Shown here piece after piece: positions 43,206 through 52,547 of a stretch of DNA of 64,000 nucleotides; within the stretch, counting starts at the first letter, position 1; each line of letters starts with the position of its first letter. The notes beneath the pieces are model-generated. The model was not told the DNA's origin. It saw only the letters and a list, made by a program, of their open reading frames with translations, and did no database searches. A program made the position numbers and the translations under genes. The DNA comes from Paenibacillus sp. ACRRX. GTDB lineage: Bacteria; Bacillota; Bacilli; Paenibacillales; Paenibacillaceae. Where the stretch lies: the NCBI RefSeq assembly GCF_022346885.1, contig NZ_JAKRNK010000011.1, forward strand, positions 1 through 64,000. The letters are read 5' to 3'.

Positions 43206-44171
43206 TTAAGGTTGAATAACTTCTAGGTCAAGCACCAATTCTACAGGGGTTTGTGGCTGCAAATCGATCAAGCCTGTTGTTGCTTGATCAAAGGGAAGAT
43301 TCGGTGCATCGGGCAGCCAAGTATACGGTTCAACGCAAATAATCTCATCTGCTTCACCGCGGGTATACAGCACCCAGTGCTTAAAGTAAGGCTCGTTGCC
43401 TGTATACCGGATCCGATAACCGTCATCACGAGTCAGCCATGCTTCTGGCTGATGGTTGCCGATGCTGAATACAGTGTCAAACTGGCTTCCTTTCAAGTTA
43501 AGACCATGATTTAGCGCATCATGCTCGTGCAAAGGCAGTGTACGTCCTGTCATAATAAGCTCTTCGTCCAACTCGTATACGCCTGTGACAGGAACGGTCA
43601 GCGACCACCGTTCTGGTTGATTGTCTAGCATTAACCACGTATGCGTACCAAAGCCAAAAGGTGCGGCTTTGTCACCTAGATTCGTAATGCTGAGTTTCTG
43701 CGTGAGTATGCCGCCAGCAAGCTTAAGCTTCATGCTGAATTCGAGCGGGGTCGGGTACTGACGCATCCAATTCGGATCATCTGCTGTGCGGAATGTTGCT
43801 GTAACGCTGCAGCATGTATCACAGCTGTGCTGGTCGACAACAGTCCAAGCCTGCGTGCGGTGCAAGCCATGTATATGGTTCTCATTGGCAGTATTTTGAT
43901 CGAATTGATAGTCCACTCCTGCATAGGAGAACCGTCCGCGTCTTATCCGTCCAGGAGGCATCAGCATTGGAATGCCAAAGTGATAGGGCTTGGTCAAATA
44001 ATAATCAAGATCGCTTTCGGCGGGTGTACGGAGCACTTCTCGTTCGGAAGCTTTGTCCCATAAGCGAATGACATTGTTTCCAAGACTAGGAAGGAGTGTC
44101 GCCTCCATTGTGTCGCTATGTAAAATAAACGTTTCATGTCCATTCCATTTTCCTGTTGTGATATGGTGCAT
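43206..44171 (-). CDS. Aldose 1-epimerase family protein
   Basis: 321 residues of the galactose mutarotase fold. It has GIPMLMPPGRIRRG, the conserved His of NHIHGL, the FGTHTW motif and late Glu CVEPYTWLP. It likely interconverts sugar anomers or sugar phosphates. ATG 44171 has AAAGGAGAGG upstream. Confidence 0.88.
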   Translation of the reverse strand: MHHITTGKWNGHETFILHSDTMEATLLPSLGNNVIRLWDKASEREVLRTPAESDLDYYLTKPYHFGIPMLMPPGRIRRGRFSYAGVDYQFDQNTANENHIHGLHRTQAWTVVDQHSCDTCCSVTATFRTADDPNWMRQYPTPLEFSMKLKLAGGILTQKLSITNLGDKAAPFGFGTHTWLMLDNQPERWSLTVPVTGVYELDEELIMTGRTLPLHEHDALNHGLNLKGSQFDTVFSIGNHQPEAWLTRDDGYRIRYTGNEPYFKHWVLYTRGEADEIICVEPYTWLPDAPNLPFDQATTGLIDLQPQTPVELVLDLEVIQP

Positions 44172-44276
44172 GCTTGTCCTCTCCTTTATGTATACATCAT
44201 AATTAACACATGTCCTCATGATACCAAAACGAATGAATAAAGTCATACGTCAGCAAGCAGCAGCAAGCTTTATACG

Positions 44277-44305
44277 TTGACAAATCGTGCCGCATTGATT
44301 ATTCT
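44277..44305 (+). promoter_or_regulatory. Sigma-A promoter of trpS
   Basis: TTGACA, 17 bases, TATTCT upstream of the T-box. Confidence 0.72.
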
Positions 44306-44369
44306 AGTGTGTAACTTCGATGCTGAACAATGAGAAGTTCAACATCCATATAAACCTATATTCAGACAA

Positions 44370-44660
44370 ATCGTTGATGAGGAGAAGTAAGCATCAGCAA
44401 GCGCTTCAGAGAGCCGATGGTTGGTGGAAATCGGTGCCGCTGCTATTGCCGAATGGACCTCAGAGAACCGGAAGGAAATTCTTGACTTTATTTAGGAAGT
44501 CGAGGACGTATGTCGGGTCGTTGCTCCGCGTTAAGGAGAAGAGGTCTAAGCATATATTTATCGTGTGTGATTATACGCGACTAAATGTTCTATTAGACGA
44601 ATTAGGGTGGTACCACGGTCTTTCGTCCCTTCGGGGAGACGATAGGCCTTTTTTGTTGTT
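44370..44660 (+). ncRNA. T-box leader, tryptophan specifier
   Basis: Stem I with GAGGAGAAGTAAGC at its base, the AGAGAGCC and GGTGGAAATCGGTG distal elements, then specifier TGG at 44454-44456 (GAATGGACC). The 14-base T-box TAGGGTGGTACCACGG begins at 44603. A terminator from about 44616 to 44655 ends in TTTTTTG. Uncharged tRNA-Trp should promote read-through into trpS. Confidence 0.93.
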
Positions 44661-44701
44661 TTTTTGTAGGGGAAATCCATAATCTTAAGGAGTGAATCCA
44701 T

Positions 44702-45691
44702 ATGAAACGCGTATTATCAGGTATCCAGCCAAGCGGCCAGCTCACGATTGGCAATTATATTGGAGCTATGCAGAACTTTGTAAAGCTGCAGCACGAACAT
44801 CAATGCTTCTTTATGGTTGTTGATCTGCATGCGATCACGGTACCGCAAGATCCAGCAGCGCTGCGCGAACAATCGGAATCGGTGGCGGCATTGTATATCG
44901 CAGCAGGCATCGATCCAAGCAAGGCAGCCATCTTCTTGCAATCACATGTGCCTCAGCATGCCGAACTGGGATGGTTGCTGACGACCCTCACTTACATGGG
45001 TGAATTAGAACGAATGACCCAATTTAAGGATAAATCAGAAGGCAAAGAATCCGTTGGAGCAGGCTTGTTTGTCTATCCATCTTTGATGGCAGCAGATATT
45101 TTGTTGTATAATGCTGATCTTGTTCCGGTAGGCGATGACCAGAAACAGCATTTGGAACTTACTCGTGATCTCGCGGGTCGTTTCAACAGTCGTTATGGGG
45201 ATTATTTTACGGTACCGCAGCCGTTTATCCCTGAAGTAGGTGCACGGATTATGTCATTGGACGATGCGTCCAAGAAGATGAGTAAATCAAATGCAAATGC
45301 AGGCAGTAACATCTTCCTGTTAGATGACCCGGCTGTTATTCGTAAAAAAATAAGCCGTGCAAAGACTGATTCGGAAGCGATTGTGAAGTATGATCCGGTT
45401 AACAAGCCTGAGATTAGCAATCTGATGAGTATCTACTCGCATACGGCTAATGTCTCGATTGCTGATATTGAGGCAAAGTATGAAGGCCAGATGTACGGTC
45501 CTTTCAAGAAAGATCTTGCAGAACAAGTAGCAGCCTTTATCGAACCTCTGCAGACACGTTACCATGAGGTTCGTCGCTCTGGTGAAGTTTACGATGTGCT
45601 GCAAAAAGGTGCACAACAAGCGCAAGAAGTCGCGGAGCATACGCTGAATGAAGTCAAGAACCGTATGGGCTTTGTTCTTCCACGTCGATAA
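44702..45691 (+). CDS. trpS: Tryptophanyl-tRNA synthetase
   Basis: 329 residues, full length. Class I signatures: PSGQLTIGNYIGA (HIGH-like) near the start and KMSKSN at about residue 194. It charges tRNA-Trp and is under T-box control. Start ATG with AAGGAG upstream. Confidence 0.97.
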   Translation: MKRVLSGIQPSGQLTIGNYIGAMQNFVKLQHEHQCFFMVVDLHAITVPQDPAALREQSESVAALYIAAGIDPSKAAIFLQSHVPQHAELGWLLTTLTYMGELERMTQFKDKSEGKESVGAGLFVYPSLMAADILLYNADLVPVGDDQKQHLELTRDLAGRFNSRYGDYFTVPQPFIPEVGARIMSLDDASKKMSKSNANAGSNIFLLDDPAVIRKKISRAKTDSEAIVKYDPVNKPEISNLMSIYSHTANVSIADIEAKYEGQMYGPFKKDLAEQVAAFIEPLQTRYHEVRRSGEVYDVLQKGAQQAQEVAEHTLNEVKNRMGFVLPRR

Positions 45692-45707
45692 CAGCTTGAA
45701 TATGGAA

Positions 45708-45752
45708 CGAGCCTCGGTACCACACTGTTGATGTGGAGCCGGGGCTCTTTTA
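45708..45752 (+). terminator. Terminator of trpS
   Basis: GAGCC-CGG-CACA pairs with TGTG-CCG-GGCTC, followed by TTTTAG. Confidence 0.75.
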
Positions 45753-45755
45753 GTA

Positions 45756-45947
45756 TTAAGAGGCCGTAGAAGCAGCTTGTTCTTTTCTACGAAGTCTGGC
45801 TTTGACAATAAAGCCGGCTCCCATATTAAATATCGACAACAAACCGAATAGAATAGCAAGCCAAGCGTTATAGCTTATGGCGATAGCAGTGGCCATCAAC
45901 AATGCGATGGAAGAGCAGGCAAACCACAATGATAATCCTTTGCTCAT
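45756..45947 (-). CDS. Small membrane protein, YlaF-like (DUF5325)
   Basis: 63 residues with two hydrophobic helices (about 5-23 and 26-46) and a basic tail RLRRKEQ, like YlaF of B. subtilis. ATG 45947 has AAGGAG upstream. Confidence 0.6.
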   Translation of the reverse strand: MSKGLSLWFACSSIALLMATAIAISYNAWLAILFGLLSIFNMGAGFIVKARLRRKEQAASTAS

Positions 45948-46085
45948 GTTAATCTCTCCTTTTTCAAGTAGCCGACATGATGAAATAACAATTCCTGTGT
46001 TGGCGTATAACATCTGTAGAAGCGGTTACAATAAGCTTGCAAGCTTGCAAAATAGAAACGCCATAGTGAAGGGAGATTTCATATT

Positions 46086-46310
46086 ATGTCAGCACAATCT
46101 TCGAGTCGTACTAACAACTTGGTCGTTCCTCAAGCAACTGCAGCACTGCAACAAATGAAACTGGAAATTGCTAATGAATTAGGTATTCCAGTTGCACAAG
46201 ACGGTTACTACGGCAATTATACGTCCCGCGACATGGGATCCATTGGTGGATACATGACGAAACGTCTGGTCCAAATCGCTGAGCAATCGCTGAGTGGCGG
46301 CAGCCGATAA
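46086..46310 (+). CDS. Alpha/beta-type small acid-soluble spore protein, second copy
   Basis: 74 residues, differing from the gene at 42844 at only a few residues, mostly at the ends (for example LPVAQDG and SLSGGSR). It has the same protease site ANELGI and DNA-binding TSRD-GSIGGY. AAGGGAG precedes the ATG. Confidence 0.95.
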   Translation: MSAQSSSRTNNLVVPQATAALQQMKLEIANELGIPVAQDGYYGNYTSRDMGSIGGYMTKRLVQIAEQSLSGGSR

Positions 46311-46351
46311 TATCGGTTAGACCGTAGATGGATGCTCAGCTCGAGCACACA

Positions 46352-46386
46352 GAGGCTGCCCCGGCGCGCGGGGCGGCTTTTTGTTA
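46352..46386 (+). terminator. Terminator of the second SASP gene
   Basis: GCTGCCCCG/CGGGGCGGC stem followed by TTTTTG. The rest of 46386-46610 shows only a short AAGCCCTTT hairpin at 46452-46475, a possible weak terminator of the minus-strand hydrolase gene. Confidence 0.82.
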
Positions 46387-46610
46387 TATGTGGTCGATAA
46401 TTGCTCCAGTACACAACGTTTGTCTCTGTAGTGGCACGCATTTACGCGAACAAGCCCTTTCCAATAAGAAAGGGCTTCGTCTGTATATCACGACGGCATC
46501 GATTCCATCGACTGCATGTAAGCGCATTTCCTTACTTCTAAATGTAGCACTTCTGACTAGCGCCGGAAAGGTCAAATTGTTATGAAGCTATTGGATTTCG
46601 TGCTGCACCA

Positions 46611-47588
46611 TTACTCAAGCCCATATTGATGCTTCATTTGTTTTTCGCTTATCCAGCCTATATAGGTATCAAGTGGTTCAAAGTTGCTGTTCATCATCAC
46701 AAGAGCTACAAAAGGATATTGTTTGCGATGCCGGTAGCGTACGTCTACCCACCTAACGACGTAACCATATCCTGTAGGCTGTATGGATGCACAGCCATAC
46801 CGGGTAAAATACAGAAACGTTTTTACGGCGGATTGCGATTTTGATGCTTCAACGGCGGGGTGAGAATCACATCTGGCCGTCTCATTCCAAATTAAGCCGC
46901 TGCGGCGGAGATGACCAACTCGGAATGCACCGTCTAGTTGTTTCTTTACGACGTTCCAATTGGACCATGCCACTGTAGGAATGATCGTATACCGTTCACC
47001 GTCGTTATATTCAGGATCAAGCTGCGGCATGCGGCGGAGTATTCGCCGATGTTCCAGGGTGCGCCATACAAAATAGCCGATTAGTACAAAGTAGAGTACA
47101 GGAAAAATGAGTATCGGCGACAATATGTTAAAGCCCCACAAGGTTACAGCTACAAGGTGCGTCGTAAATATAAAAGGATCAAATAACGATATGATGTTCC
47201 ACGAGATCCATTCTTCGGAAAAGGGGCGAACCGCCTGTGTACCGTATGTATTAAACAAATCGGTAAATACGTGCAGTACAACGGCAAAGCCCGTCCATGC
47301 AAAGGTATGCTGCCAATTCGAAGCAGGCATGCTCCAACTAAGCAATGCGGTAATAACTACGGTCCACACAAGCAGCATTGGGATGGAATGAGAGAAGCCG
47401 CGATGATTGCGCACATAGGCTTCATTGCTTTTTAATTTCAAAATTGTATCCACATCAGGTGCTTGTGAGCCAAGCATAATCCCGATAAAAACAGCCGTGG
47501 CAGTTATACTGTGCTCTGCTACTAAAGGATCAAGCTGAGACAAGCCGGCCAAGCCCAAACCAATGGCAATATGGGATACAGTATCCAT
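46611..47588 (-). CDS. YfhP/YdjM-type membrane-bound metal hydrolase
   Basis: 325 residues with about five hydrophobic helices in the first 190 residues. The family pattern HxxxG, SQAPDVD and NHRGFSHS, with HVFTDLFNTYG, marks the metal-dependent hydrolases of the YdjM/YfhP group. ATG 47588 has GGAGG nine bases upstream; the ATG at 47594 is too close. The C-terminal 100 residues are soluble. Confidence 0.82.
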   Translation of the reverse strand: MDTVSHIAIGLGLAGLSQLDPLVAEHSITATAVFIGIMLGSQAPDVDTILKLKSNEAYVRNHRGFSHSIPMLLVWTVVITALLSWSMPASNWQHTFAWTGFAVVLHVFTDLFNTYGTQAVRPFSEEWISWNIISLFDPFIFTTHLVAVTLWGFNILSPILIFPVLYFVLIGYFVWRTLEHRRILRRMPQLDPEYNDGERYTIIPTVAWSNWNVVKKQLDGAFRVGHLRRSGLIWNETARCDSHPAVEASKSQSAVKTFLYFTRYGCASIQPTGYGYVVRWVDVRYRHRKQYPFVALVMMNSNFEPLDTYIGWISEKQMKHQYGLE

Positions 47589-47675
47589 CGACATTCACCT
47601 CCTGATTGTTGTATTGTGGACGTTGACGGAACAAAATATGACTACGCTCAAGCGGTTAAAGAAGGGATGTTAAGG

Positions 47676-47969
47676 ATGGGAAGCATTATTTTTGTAGAAT
47701 ATCGCATCGAGCCTGAGAAGCGGGAACTCTATTTGACACATATTAACAAGCTGCTTCAATATAAAACGGATGTAACCTTATATGAGGGAACAGATCAACC
47801 TAACGTATTTGTCGAACAATGGCATGACACAACACCGCAGCAGTATGCTGACATGAAGCGTGTTCGATTGCAAGAACAAAGTGAGTGGGATGTTGTGACA
47901 GCCTGTATTCCAGGCGGAACCGCAAAACTGCATATCTGGGAATTTGCAGCACGACAGGATACATTGTGA
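47676..47969 (+). CDS. Small ABM-like protein, unknown
   Basis: 97 residues starting MGSIIFVEYRIEPEKRELYL, with later LYEGTDQPNVFVEQW and LHIWEFA. The beta-alpha-beta pattern resembles antibiotic-biosynthesis-monooxygenase (dimeric alpha/beta barrel) folds. ATG 47676 has GAAGGG nine bases upstream. It precedes ctaB by 139 bases. Confidence 0.6.
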   Translation: MGSIIFVEYRIEPEKRELYLTHINKLLQYKTDVTLYEGTDQPNVFVEQWHDTTPQQYADMKRVRLQEQSEWDVVTACIPGGTAKLHIWEFAARQDTL

Positions 47970-48108
47970 AATAATGTTCGTTGAATTGTCAAATTGATGA
48001 ACGATTGCAAGGATCATTGTCATAGCTTACGCATTTTTGCTATGATGAAAATTACAGCAGGTGAACTTTTTTTCTGCTGTTGGATTACAACAAGGAGGAA
48101 CGGGGCAC

Positions 48109-49038
48109 GTGGATAAACCTATGACTTATCGGACCTCTTCTGACTCTGTCACGCTCAAGCCTGAGCAAGTGGGAGTCGGGATATGGAAAGAGTTCATTCA
48201 ATTAACGAAGCCAGGTATTATTCGTTCAAATTTATTGGCTGCCTTTACGGGGTTCTGGGTTGCCGCACGTTGGGACATCCCTTGGATGATGATGTTATGG
48301 ATGTTGCTCGGGACAACGCTTGTCATGGCTTCTTCCTGTGTATTTAACAACTACTTCGATCGAGACTTCGATATGAAGATGGAACGTACGCGCGATCGGG
48401 CATTGCCAACGGGGAGGCTGCAGCCTCAGGTTGTGTTAATCTATGCGATAGCACTTGGTGTTGTCGGACTTACGGTGTTATTCTCTTTAGTTAATGTGCT
48501 GGCCGGCGTATTAGGTATTGTTGGCATGTTTGTCTATGTCGTCATTTATACGCTCTGGTTAAAAAGAACGTCAACATGGAGCACCTCTGTCGGGGGGATA
48601 TCAGGAGCAATGCCTCCTGTCATCGGCTATGTGGCGATCACAGGCAAGATCGATGTAATTGCAGTTCTGTTATTTGCACTTATGTTTCTATGGCAACCGC
48701 CGCATTTCTGGGCACTTGGCATACGCCGCGTGGAAGAGTACCGTGCAGCGGGTTATCCCTTGCTGCCTGTCGTAAAGGGGATAAAGCGTACCAAGTGGCA
48801 AATGATTCCTTACGTGCTGCTGCTTCTACCAGTACCTTGGCTCTTCTATTATTACGGTTATGCAGGTATTATCTACGCAGTAACTGGAACAGTTATTAAT
48901 GCATTTTGGTTGTACGTATGTATTGCTGGATTTCGCACGAATAACGATGAGCAGTGGGCCAAGAAGAATTTCATCCTGTCAATCAACGTCCTAATGCTTC
49001 AATTCTTTATTCTTATCGCGGATACGATGGGCAAATAA
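48109..49038 (+). CDS. ctaB: Protoheme IX farnesyltransferase CtaB
   Basis: 309 residues with nine hydrophobic helices. Prenyltransferase motifs: NNYFDRDFDMKMERTRDRAL and the second YTLWLKR. It converts haem B to haem O for cytochrome oxidase. GTG 48109 has AAGGAGG ten bases upstream. It is followed by a SCO1-type copper chaperone. Confidence 0.93.
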   Translation: MDKPMTYRTSSDSVTLKPEQVGVGIWKEFIQLTKPGIIRSNLLAAFTGFWVAARWDIPWMMMLWMLLGTTLVMASSCVFNNYFDRDFDMKMERTRDRALPTGRLQPQVVLIYAIALGVVGLTVLFSLVNVLAGVLGIVGMFVYVVIYTLWLKRTSTWSTSVGGISGAMPPVIGYVAITGKIDVIAVLLFALMFLWQPPHFWALGIRRVEEYRAAGYPLLPVVKGIKRTKWQMIPYVLLLLPVPWLFYYYGYAGIIYAVTGTVINAFWLYVCIAGFRTNNDEQWAKKNFILSINVLMLQFFILIADTMGK

Positions 49039-49072
49039 AGACACTTATTATGACGTTACTGGAGGATGGACC

Positions 49073-49684
49073 ATGGCACAATTTGCGAAGCGTTATTCAT
49101 TGCAATTATTTTTATGCAGTCTCGTGCTTGTATTTGCTGTTGCCGCAGCTTGGATCTATTGGCCTAAAGGCAGCGATCTGCCTGTCGTAAAGGCGGCGCC
49201 TGAGTTCTCGATGGAGAACGTAGATGGCCAGACGGTGTCATTGGCTAGCACCAATGGCAAGGCTCGCTTGTTCTATTTCTTTTTCTCTCATTGTACAGAT
49301 GTATGCCCACCTACAACCTACATGTTAAATGAGGTGCAGGACTTATTAAAAGAGAAGGGCGTATTCGGAGACAAAGCGAACATCGTCTCCGTGACATTTG
49401 ACCCGAAGCGTGACACTCGTGAACGCCTCATGAAATGGGCTACAGATATGAACAAAGCGGACCTTAAAGGCTGGTACTTCTTACGTGGCGACGAGGCCGG
49501 AACGGCAGAGTTCATGAACAAGTTTGGTTCGGCCGTCGTGAAAGACAACGACGGGAACTTTACGCATACAAACCTTGTGACGCTCGTGGACCAAGATGGC
49601 AACGTGCGCAAATATTATAACGCAAATGACCTAGAGGTCACTCCGGAATTGATTGCTGACGATGTTATCTCGCTTACCCAATAG
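49073..49684 (+). CDS. SCO1/SenC-type cytochrome oxidase assembly protein
   Basis: 203 residues. N-terminal membrane anchor (about 10-30) and a thioredoxin fold with the copper ligands CTDVC (about 75-79) and His in FTHTN. It delivers copper to the CuA site of cytochrome oxidase. It lies 34 bases after ctaB, a functional match. GGAGG precedes the ATG. Confidence 0.93.
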   Translation: MAQFAKRYSLQLFLCSLVLVFAVAAAWIYWPKGSDLPVVKAAPEFSMENVDGQTVSLASTNGKARLFYFFFSHCTDVCPPTTYMLNEVQDLLKEKGVFGDKANIVSVTFDPKRDTRERLMKWATDMNKADLKGWYFLRGDEAGTAEFMNKFGSAVVKDNDGNFTHTNLVTLVDQDGNVRKYYNANDLEVTPELIADDVISLTQ

Positions 49685-49690
49685 CATATG

Positions 49691-50047
49691 TTACTCCGAA
49701 GCAAACGGGGCTGGATCGGGATATATAACATATTCCTCCAGCCCCGCTTTTTCTAACTGCTGGATGAGATATTCATCCGGCGTACCTTCTACGCCAGCAT
49801 ATCCTCTGCGTGTATATATATGTTCAGCATCCTGAAATGTATCTCTTAGCACGCCTCGTATTTTCTTGCCGGATGCATCATTGTCCATAAACAAATATAC
49901 GTTCATGTCCCCAACTTCTTTACGGAGCGTCTCGGTCTTATTCGTATTTAATGTTCCATATGTACATAGGATTGTGATGTCATCACTTAGTAAGCGGCGA
50001 AGACGGCTGCGATCATTTTTTCCCTCTACGATTATTGCGATATCCAT
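49691..50047 (-). CDS. Toprim-domain protein (YusF-like)
   Basis: 118 residues, a free-standing Toprim domain with the glutamate motif IIVEGKNDR and the DxD FMDNDASGKKIR. Related to RnmV/M5-type nucleases and YusF. ATG 50047 has GAGGTG upstream. It converges on the SCO1 gene, with a terminator of that gene inside it. Confidence 0.85.
   Translation of the reverse strand: MDIAIIVEGKNDRSRLRRLLSDDITILCTYGTLNTNKTETLRKEVGDMNVYLFMDNDASGKKIRGVLRDTFQDAEHIYTRRGYAGVEGTPDEYLIQQLEKAGLEEYVIYPDPAPFASE
49705..49752 (+). terminator. SCO1 terminator inside the convergent Toprim gene
   Basis: GGGGCTGGA/TCCAGCCCC followed by GCTTTTT lies wholly within the 3' coding part of the opposite gene. Confidence 0.75.
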
Positions 50048-50221
50048 GAAGTTCACCTCAGCGCTGTATAAAGTAAGTGTGTTGTGTGACCGAAAAGGTC
50101 TCTCCATTATTATGCCGTTTCATTTATATAATAAGTCTTCTATTTACGTAGTGTACCACATGCAGATTCGAACTTTACACGTGACCTTAAGAATAAGGAG
50201 ACTGATTTGCGAGGAAGCTCC

Positions 50222-50256
50222 TAAAAAAACGAACGGCTTGCTCGAGAGCAAGCCGC
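50222..50256 (-). terminator. Terminator of the YjcZ-like gene
   Basis: CGGCTTGCTC/GAGCAAGCCG with a TCGA loop; seven T follow on the minus strand. Confidence 0.85.
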
Positions 50257-50278
50257 ATGAGGAGAGAGCGAGTTGGCA

Positions 50279-50410
50279 TTAAAACACACCAGCGCGGAGG
50301 ATGATAACTAATAAGATGTAAAGTACAAGAATTGTTCCAGTTGCTGTCCAGAGACCACCGCCGAAACCAGGTCCAATAGGTCCACCACATGGATCTACAC
50401 AATGCGACAT
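50279..50410 (-). CDS. YjcZ-like tiny sporulation protein
   Basis: 43 residues: a Cys/Gly-rich start (MSHCVDPCGGPIGPGFGGG) and a hydrophobic helix LVLYILLVIILRA. This is the layout of YjcZ-family sporulation peptides. AGAGGGTG precedes the ATG. Frames extending upstream lack a site. Confidence 0.75.
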   Translation of the reverse strand: MSHCVDPCGGPIGPGFGGGLWTATGTILVLYILLVIILRAGVF

Positions 50411-50542
50411 TCGGTTCACCCTCTTTCTGACTTTAAGTCGTGAGGCACAATGTATAGTATGTCGGAGGGTAGATGTCGTGCTGTGCAAACACCCAGAAAG
50501 TCCAAAGATAGGTATTCGCCTGCAATTTAAGCATTGGTGCAT

Positions 50543-51784
50543 TTATGAAGCTTTAGATTCAGGAATGGATGGTGTTGATGCTGTAAAAGGTTGAAAAGGC
50601 TGCCTGGCAGGCATAATCGTAACTGCCGCCATCAAGACAAGGAACGCGATAAAAAACGGGGATACGACATTACGGAACTGACCAGCCAACAGCGGACCTA
50701 GAAATGAACCAATAGAGAACGCAATTGACAAGTAGGAGAAGATTCGTCCGTACTTCACCCCGCCGCTTAACTGGAGTAAGTGGGCTGACATCGCAGGCAG
50801 AATGACACCTTTGGTCATGCCAATTAGAAATAACGATACAAACAAAGGCACGGGCCAATGAATGGCGATGACAAAGAACAGCAAGGACAGCACAAATGTC
50901 CCGATATAAGTCCGGGCATAGGCTGGATAATGATTCAGGAACAGCATGCTTAGTGTACACAGGGCACCAAGACTGACAGCGGAGAACAGAATGCCAGAGT
51001 GCATGATCGATTGAAGTTGGTTCCCAACAAACGGCAGTTCGAAGAACAGGATTCCTTGAGAGCATGAGATGGCAAACGGCATAATGTAGAAGGACCAGGG
51101 GACGCTTGCAGTATTTGCAGCCATAGCCGGCTGGGAGGCTGTTTTCTCGCCGCTGTTCGAATGTATTGGTGAGAATGCCTTTTGCCCTGCTGCGGCAGCT
51201 GGATATGACACAGATGGCGGCGAGGCGGATATCGCTTCAGCCGGGACTCTAACCATAAAGATCGCAAGCAGGCCAATAATAAACAGACCGATGCCAAGTG
51301 CCTGAAAAGATGCGGTGAAGCCTAGCTGAGCAACAAGATAGGCACCAGCTGCTGGCGATACAACGGAAGCAAGTGTGTGCACGAGCCCGTTGCCAGCCAT
51401 CAGTTTACCTTGCTGCACTTGGTTGGTAGCAAAACGCGCCAGCAAGGCAAGACAGGCAGGGGACAAAAAGGCAAGCACAAATCCACTGATGGAGCGGACA
51501 ACCAGCAGTTGCCACGGATTAACGACATGAGCTTGCAGCACAAGCAGAATACCTGCCCCAAGTAGGCTTAACACAATAAATATTCGGCTGCCAAACCGAT
51601 CGACACTGAATCCTGCCAATAAATTACCAGGCAAATGAGTGAAGGAGTACATACCCATCATGAGTCCAATAAAGGAAGGGGCAGCTCCTAAAGAAACAGC
51701 GAAAGGAGTAAGGATAGGATATTGGGCATGCAGATCAAAGAATGCAATAAACAAAAATAAATAAAGCCATACGACTGAGCGCAT
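50543..51784 (-). CDS. MFS transporter
   Basis: 413 residues with twelve helices. It has the MFS motif A-like DRFGSR between helices 2 and 3 and a Ser/Ala/Pro-rich central loop (about 190-235). Substrate unknown. GGAGG precedes the ATG. The 51785-52112 gap holds two divergent promoter regions and no gene. Confidence 0.88.
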   Translation of the reverse strand: MRSVVWLYLFLFIAFFDLHAQYPILTPFAVSLGAAPSFIGLMMGMYSFTHLPGNLLAGFSVDRFGSRIFIVLSLLGAGILLVLQAHVVNPWQLLVVRSISGFVLAFLSPACLALLARFATNQVQQGKLMAGNGLVHTLASVVSPAAGAYLVAQLGFTASFQALGIGLFIIGLLAIFMVRVPAEAISASPPSVSYPAAAAGQKAFSPIHSNSGEKTASQPAMAANTASVPWSFYIMPFAISCSQGILFFELPFVGNQLQSIMHSGILFSAVSLGALCTLSMLFLNHYPAYARTYIGTFVLSLLFFVIAIHWPVPLFVSLFLIGMTKGVILPAMSAHLLQLSGGVKYGRIFSYLSIAFSIGSFLGPLLAGQFRNVVSPFFIAFLVLMAAVTIMPARQPFQPFTASTPSIPESKAS

Positions 51785-52054
51785 GTGCCGTCACCTCCAC
51801 AGTGCTATGGTATACTTGTACGTTGAAAGGGACGAACTTATGACCTTAATTACATGGGATACTGGATTCTATCTTTTTCAATTGTTCATCTAACGTAGAT
51901 ATAAATCCCACTGTGTAATTGCATTCAAGTAGGTGGCAGATAAATCAAGCACATTTGTGACAAATAATTGCTGTATGCTACTGTTGCGAACTAGATTTCA
52001 TATCTATCATATCTGGGCAGCTAGCTTATCCTTGATTATCGAAAAGGTATGACC

Positions 52055-52083
52055 TTACTGAACAATTGGTAATGATGTATAAT
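52055..52083 (+). promoter_or_regulatory. Candidate promoter
   Basis: TATAAT at 52078-52083 and TTACTG 17 bases upstream. Start near 52090 would exclude the TTG at 52089 as start codon. Confidence 0.4.
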
Positions 52084-52112
52084 ATGGGTTGGAAAGGATG
52101 GTAGATAGAGAA

Positions 52113-52547
52113 ATGGATATGAATCAGCTTTTTGAGTTTATGAAACAGAATTGGTTAATTTTCCTGATTGCACTTATTGTATTATTTGTCATCGTGAGCT
52201 TTGTGAAGACGATGGTCAAATGGGCACTTGTACTTGTAATCGTGGCGGCTGTCGCGGTATACAGCGGCATTACGTGGAACGATATTGACAAAGTGGTTAC
52301 TACGGTAAAGGATGAGACCGTGCAGCAATTGAAGGATCAAGCGATGAATGCGATGGTTCAGGAAGCCAAGAAAGCGACCTTTTCGGCAGGAGCAGATGGT
52401 ACATATACGATCAAGTCCCCGAATGTAGAATTAAATGGTTCTACGAACAGCAGTAAGGTTAAGCTGGCGTTTAACGGTGTGTCGTTAGGCGAATGGGAGA
52501 TTAACGACACAATTAAGTCGTTTATCGATGAGGCGAAGAAGAAATAA
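52113..52547 (+). CDS. Membrane-anchored protein with beta-rich outer domain
   Basis: 144 residues. Two hydrophobic helices (about 10-30 and 34-52), then a helical stretch DKVVTTVKDETVQQLKDQ and a beta-rich domain with TYTIKSPNVELNG. Its stop overlaps the ATG of the transglutaminase gene (TAATG), so the two are coupled. Family not recognised. The start is uncertain: 52098 and 52119 are alternatives. Confidence 0.65.
   Translation: MDMNQLFEFMKQNWLIFLIALIVLFVIVSFVKTMVKWALVLVIVAAVAVYSGITWNDIDKVVTTVKDETVQQLKDQAMNAMVQEAKKATFSAGADGTYTIKSPNVELNGSTNSSKVKLAFNGVSLGEWEINDTIKSFIDEAKKK

Noticed and set aside
46021-46069. Sigma-G promoter for the second SASP gene
   Set aside because: The best match lies too close to the ribosome binding site and deviates at several positions.
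46500-47640. Longer frame (from 47571) for the small ABM-like protein
   Set aside because: It would overlap the start of the opposite hydrolase gene; ATG 47676 has a proper ribosome binding site.
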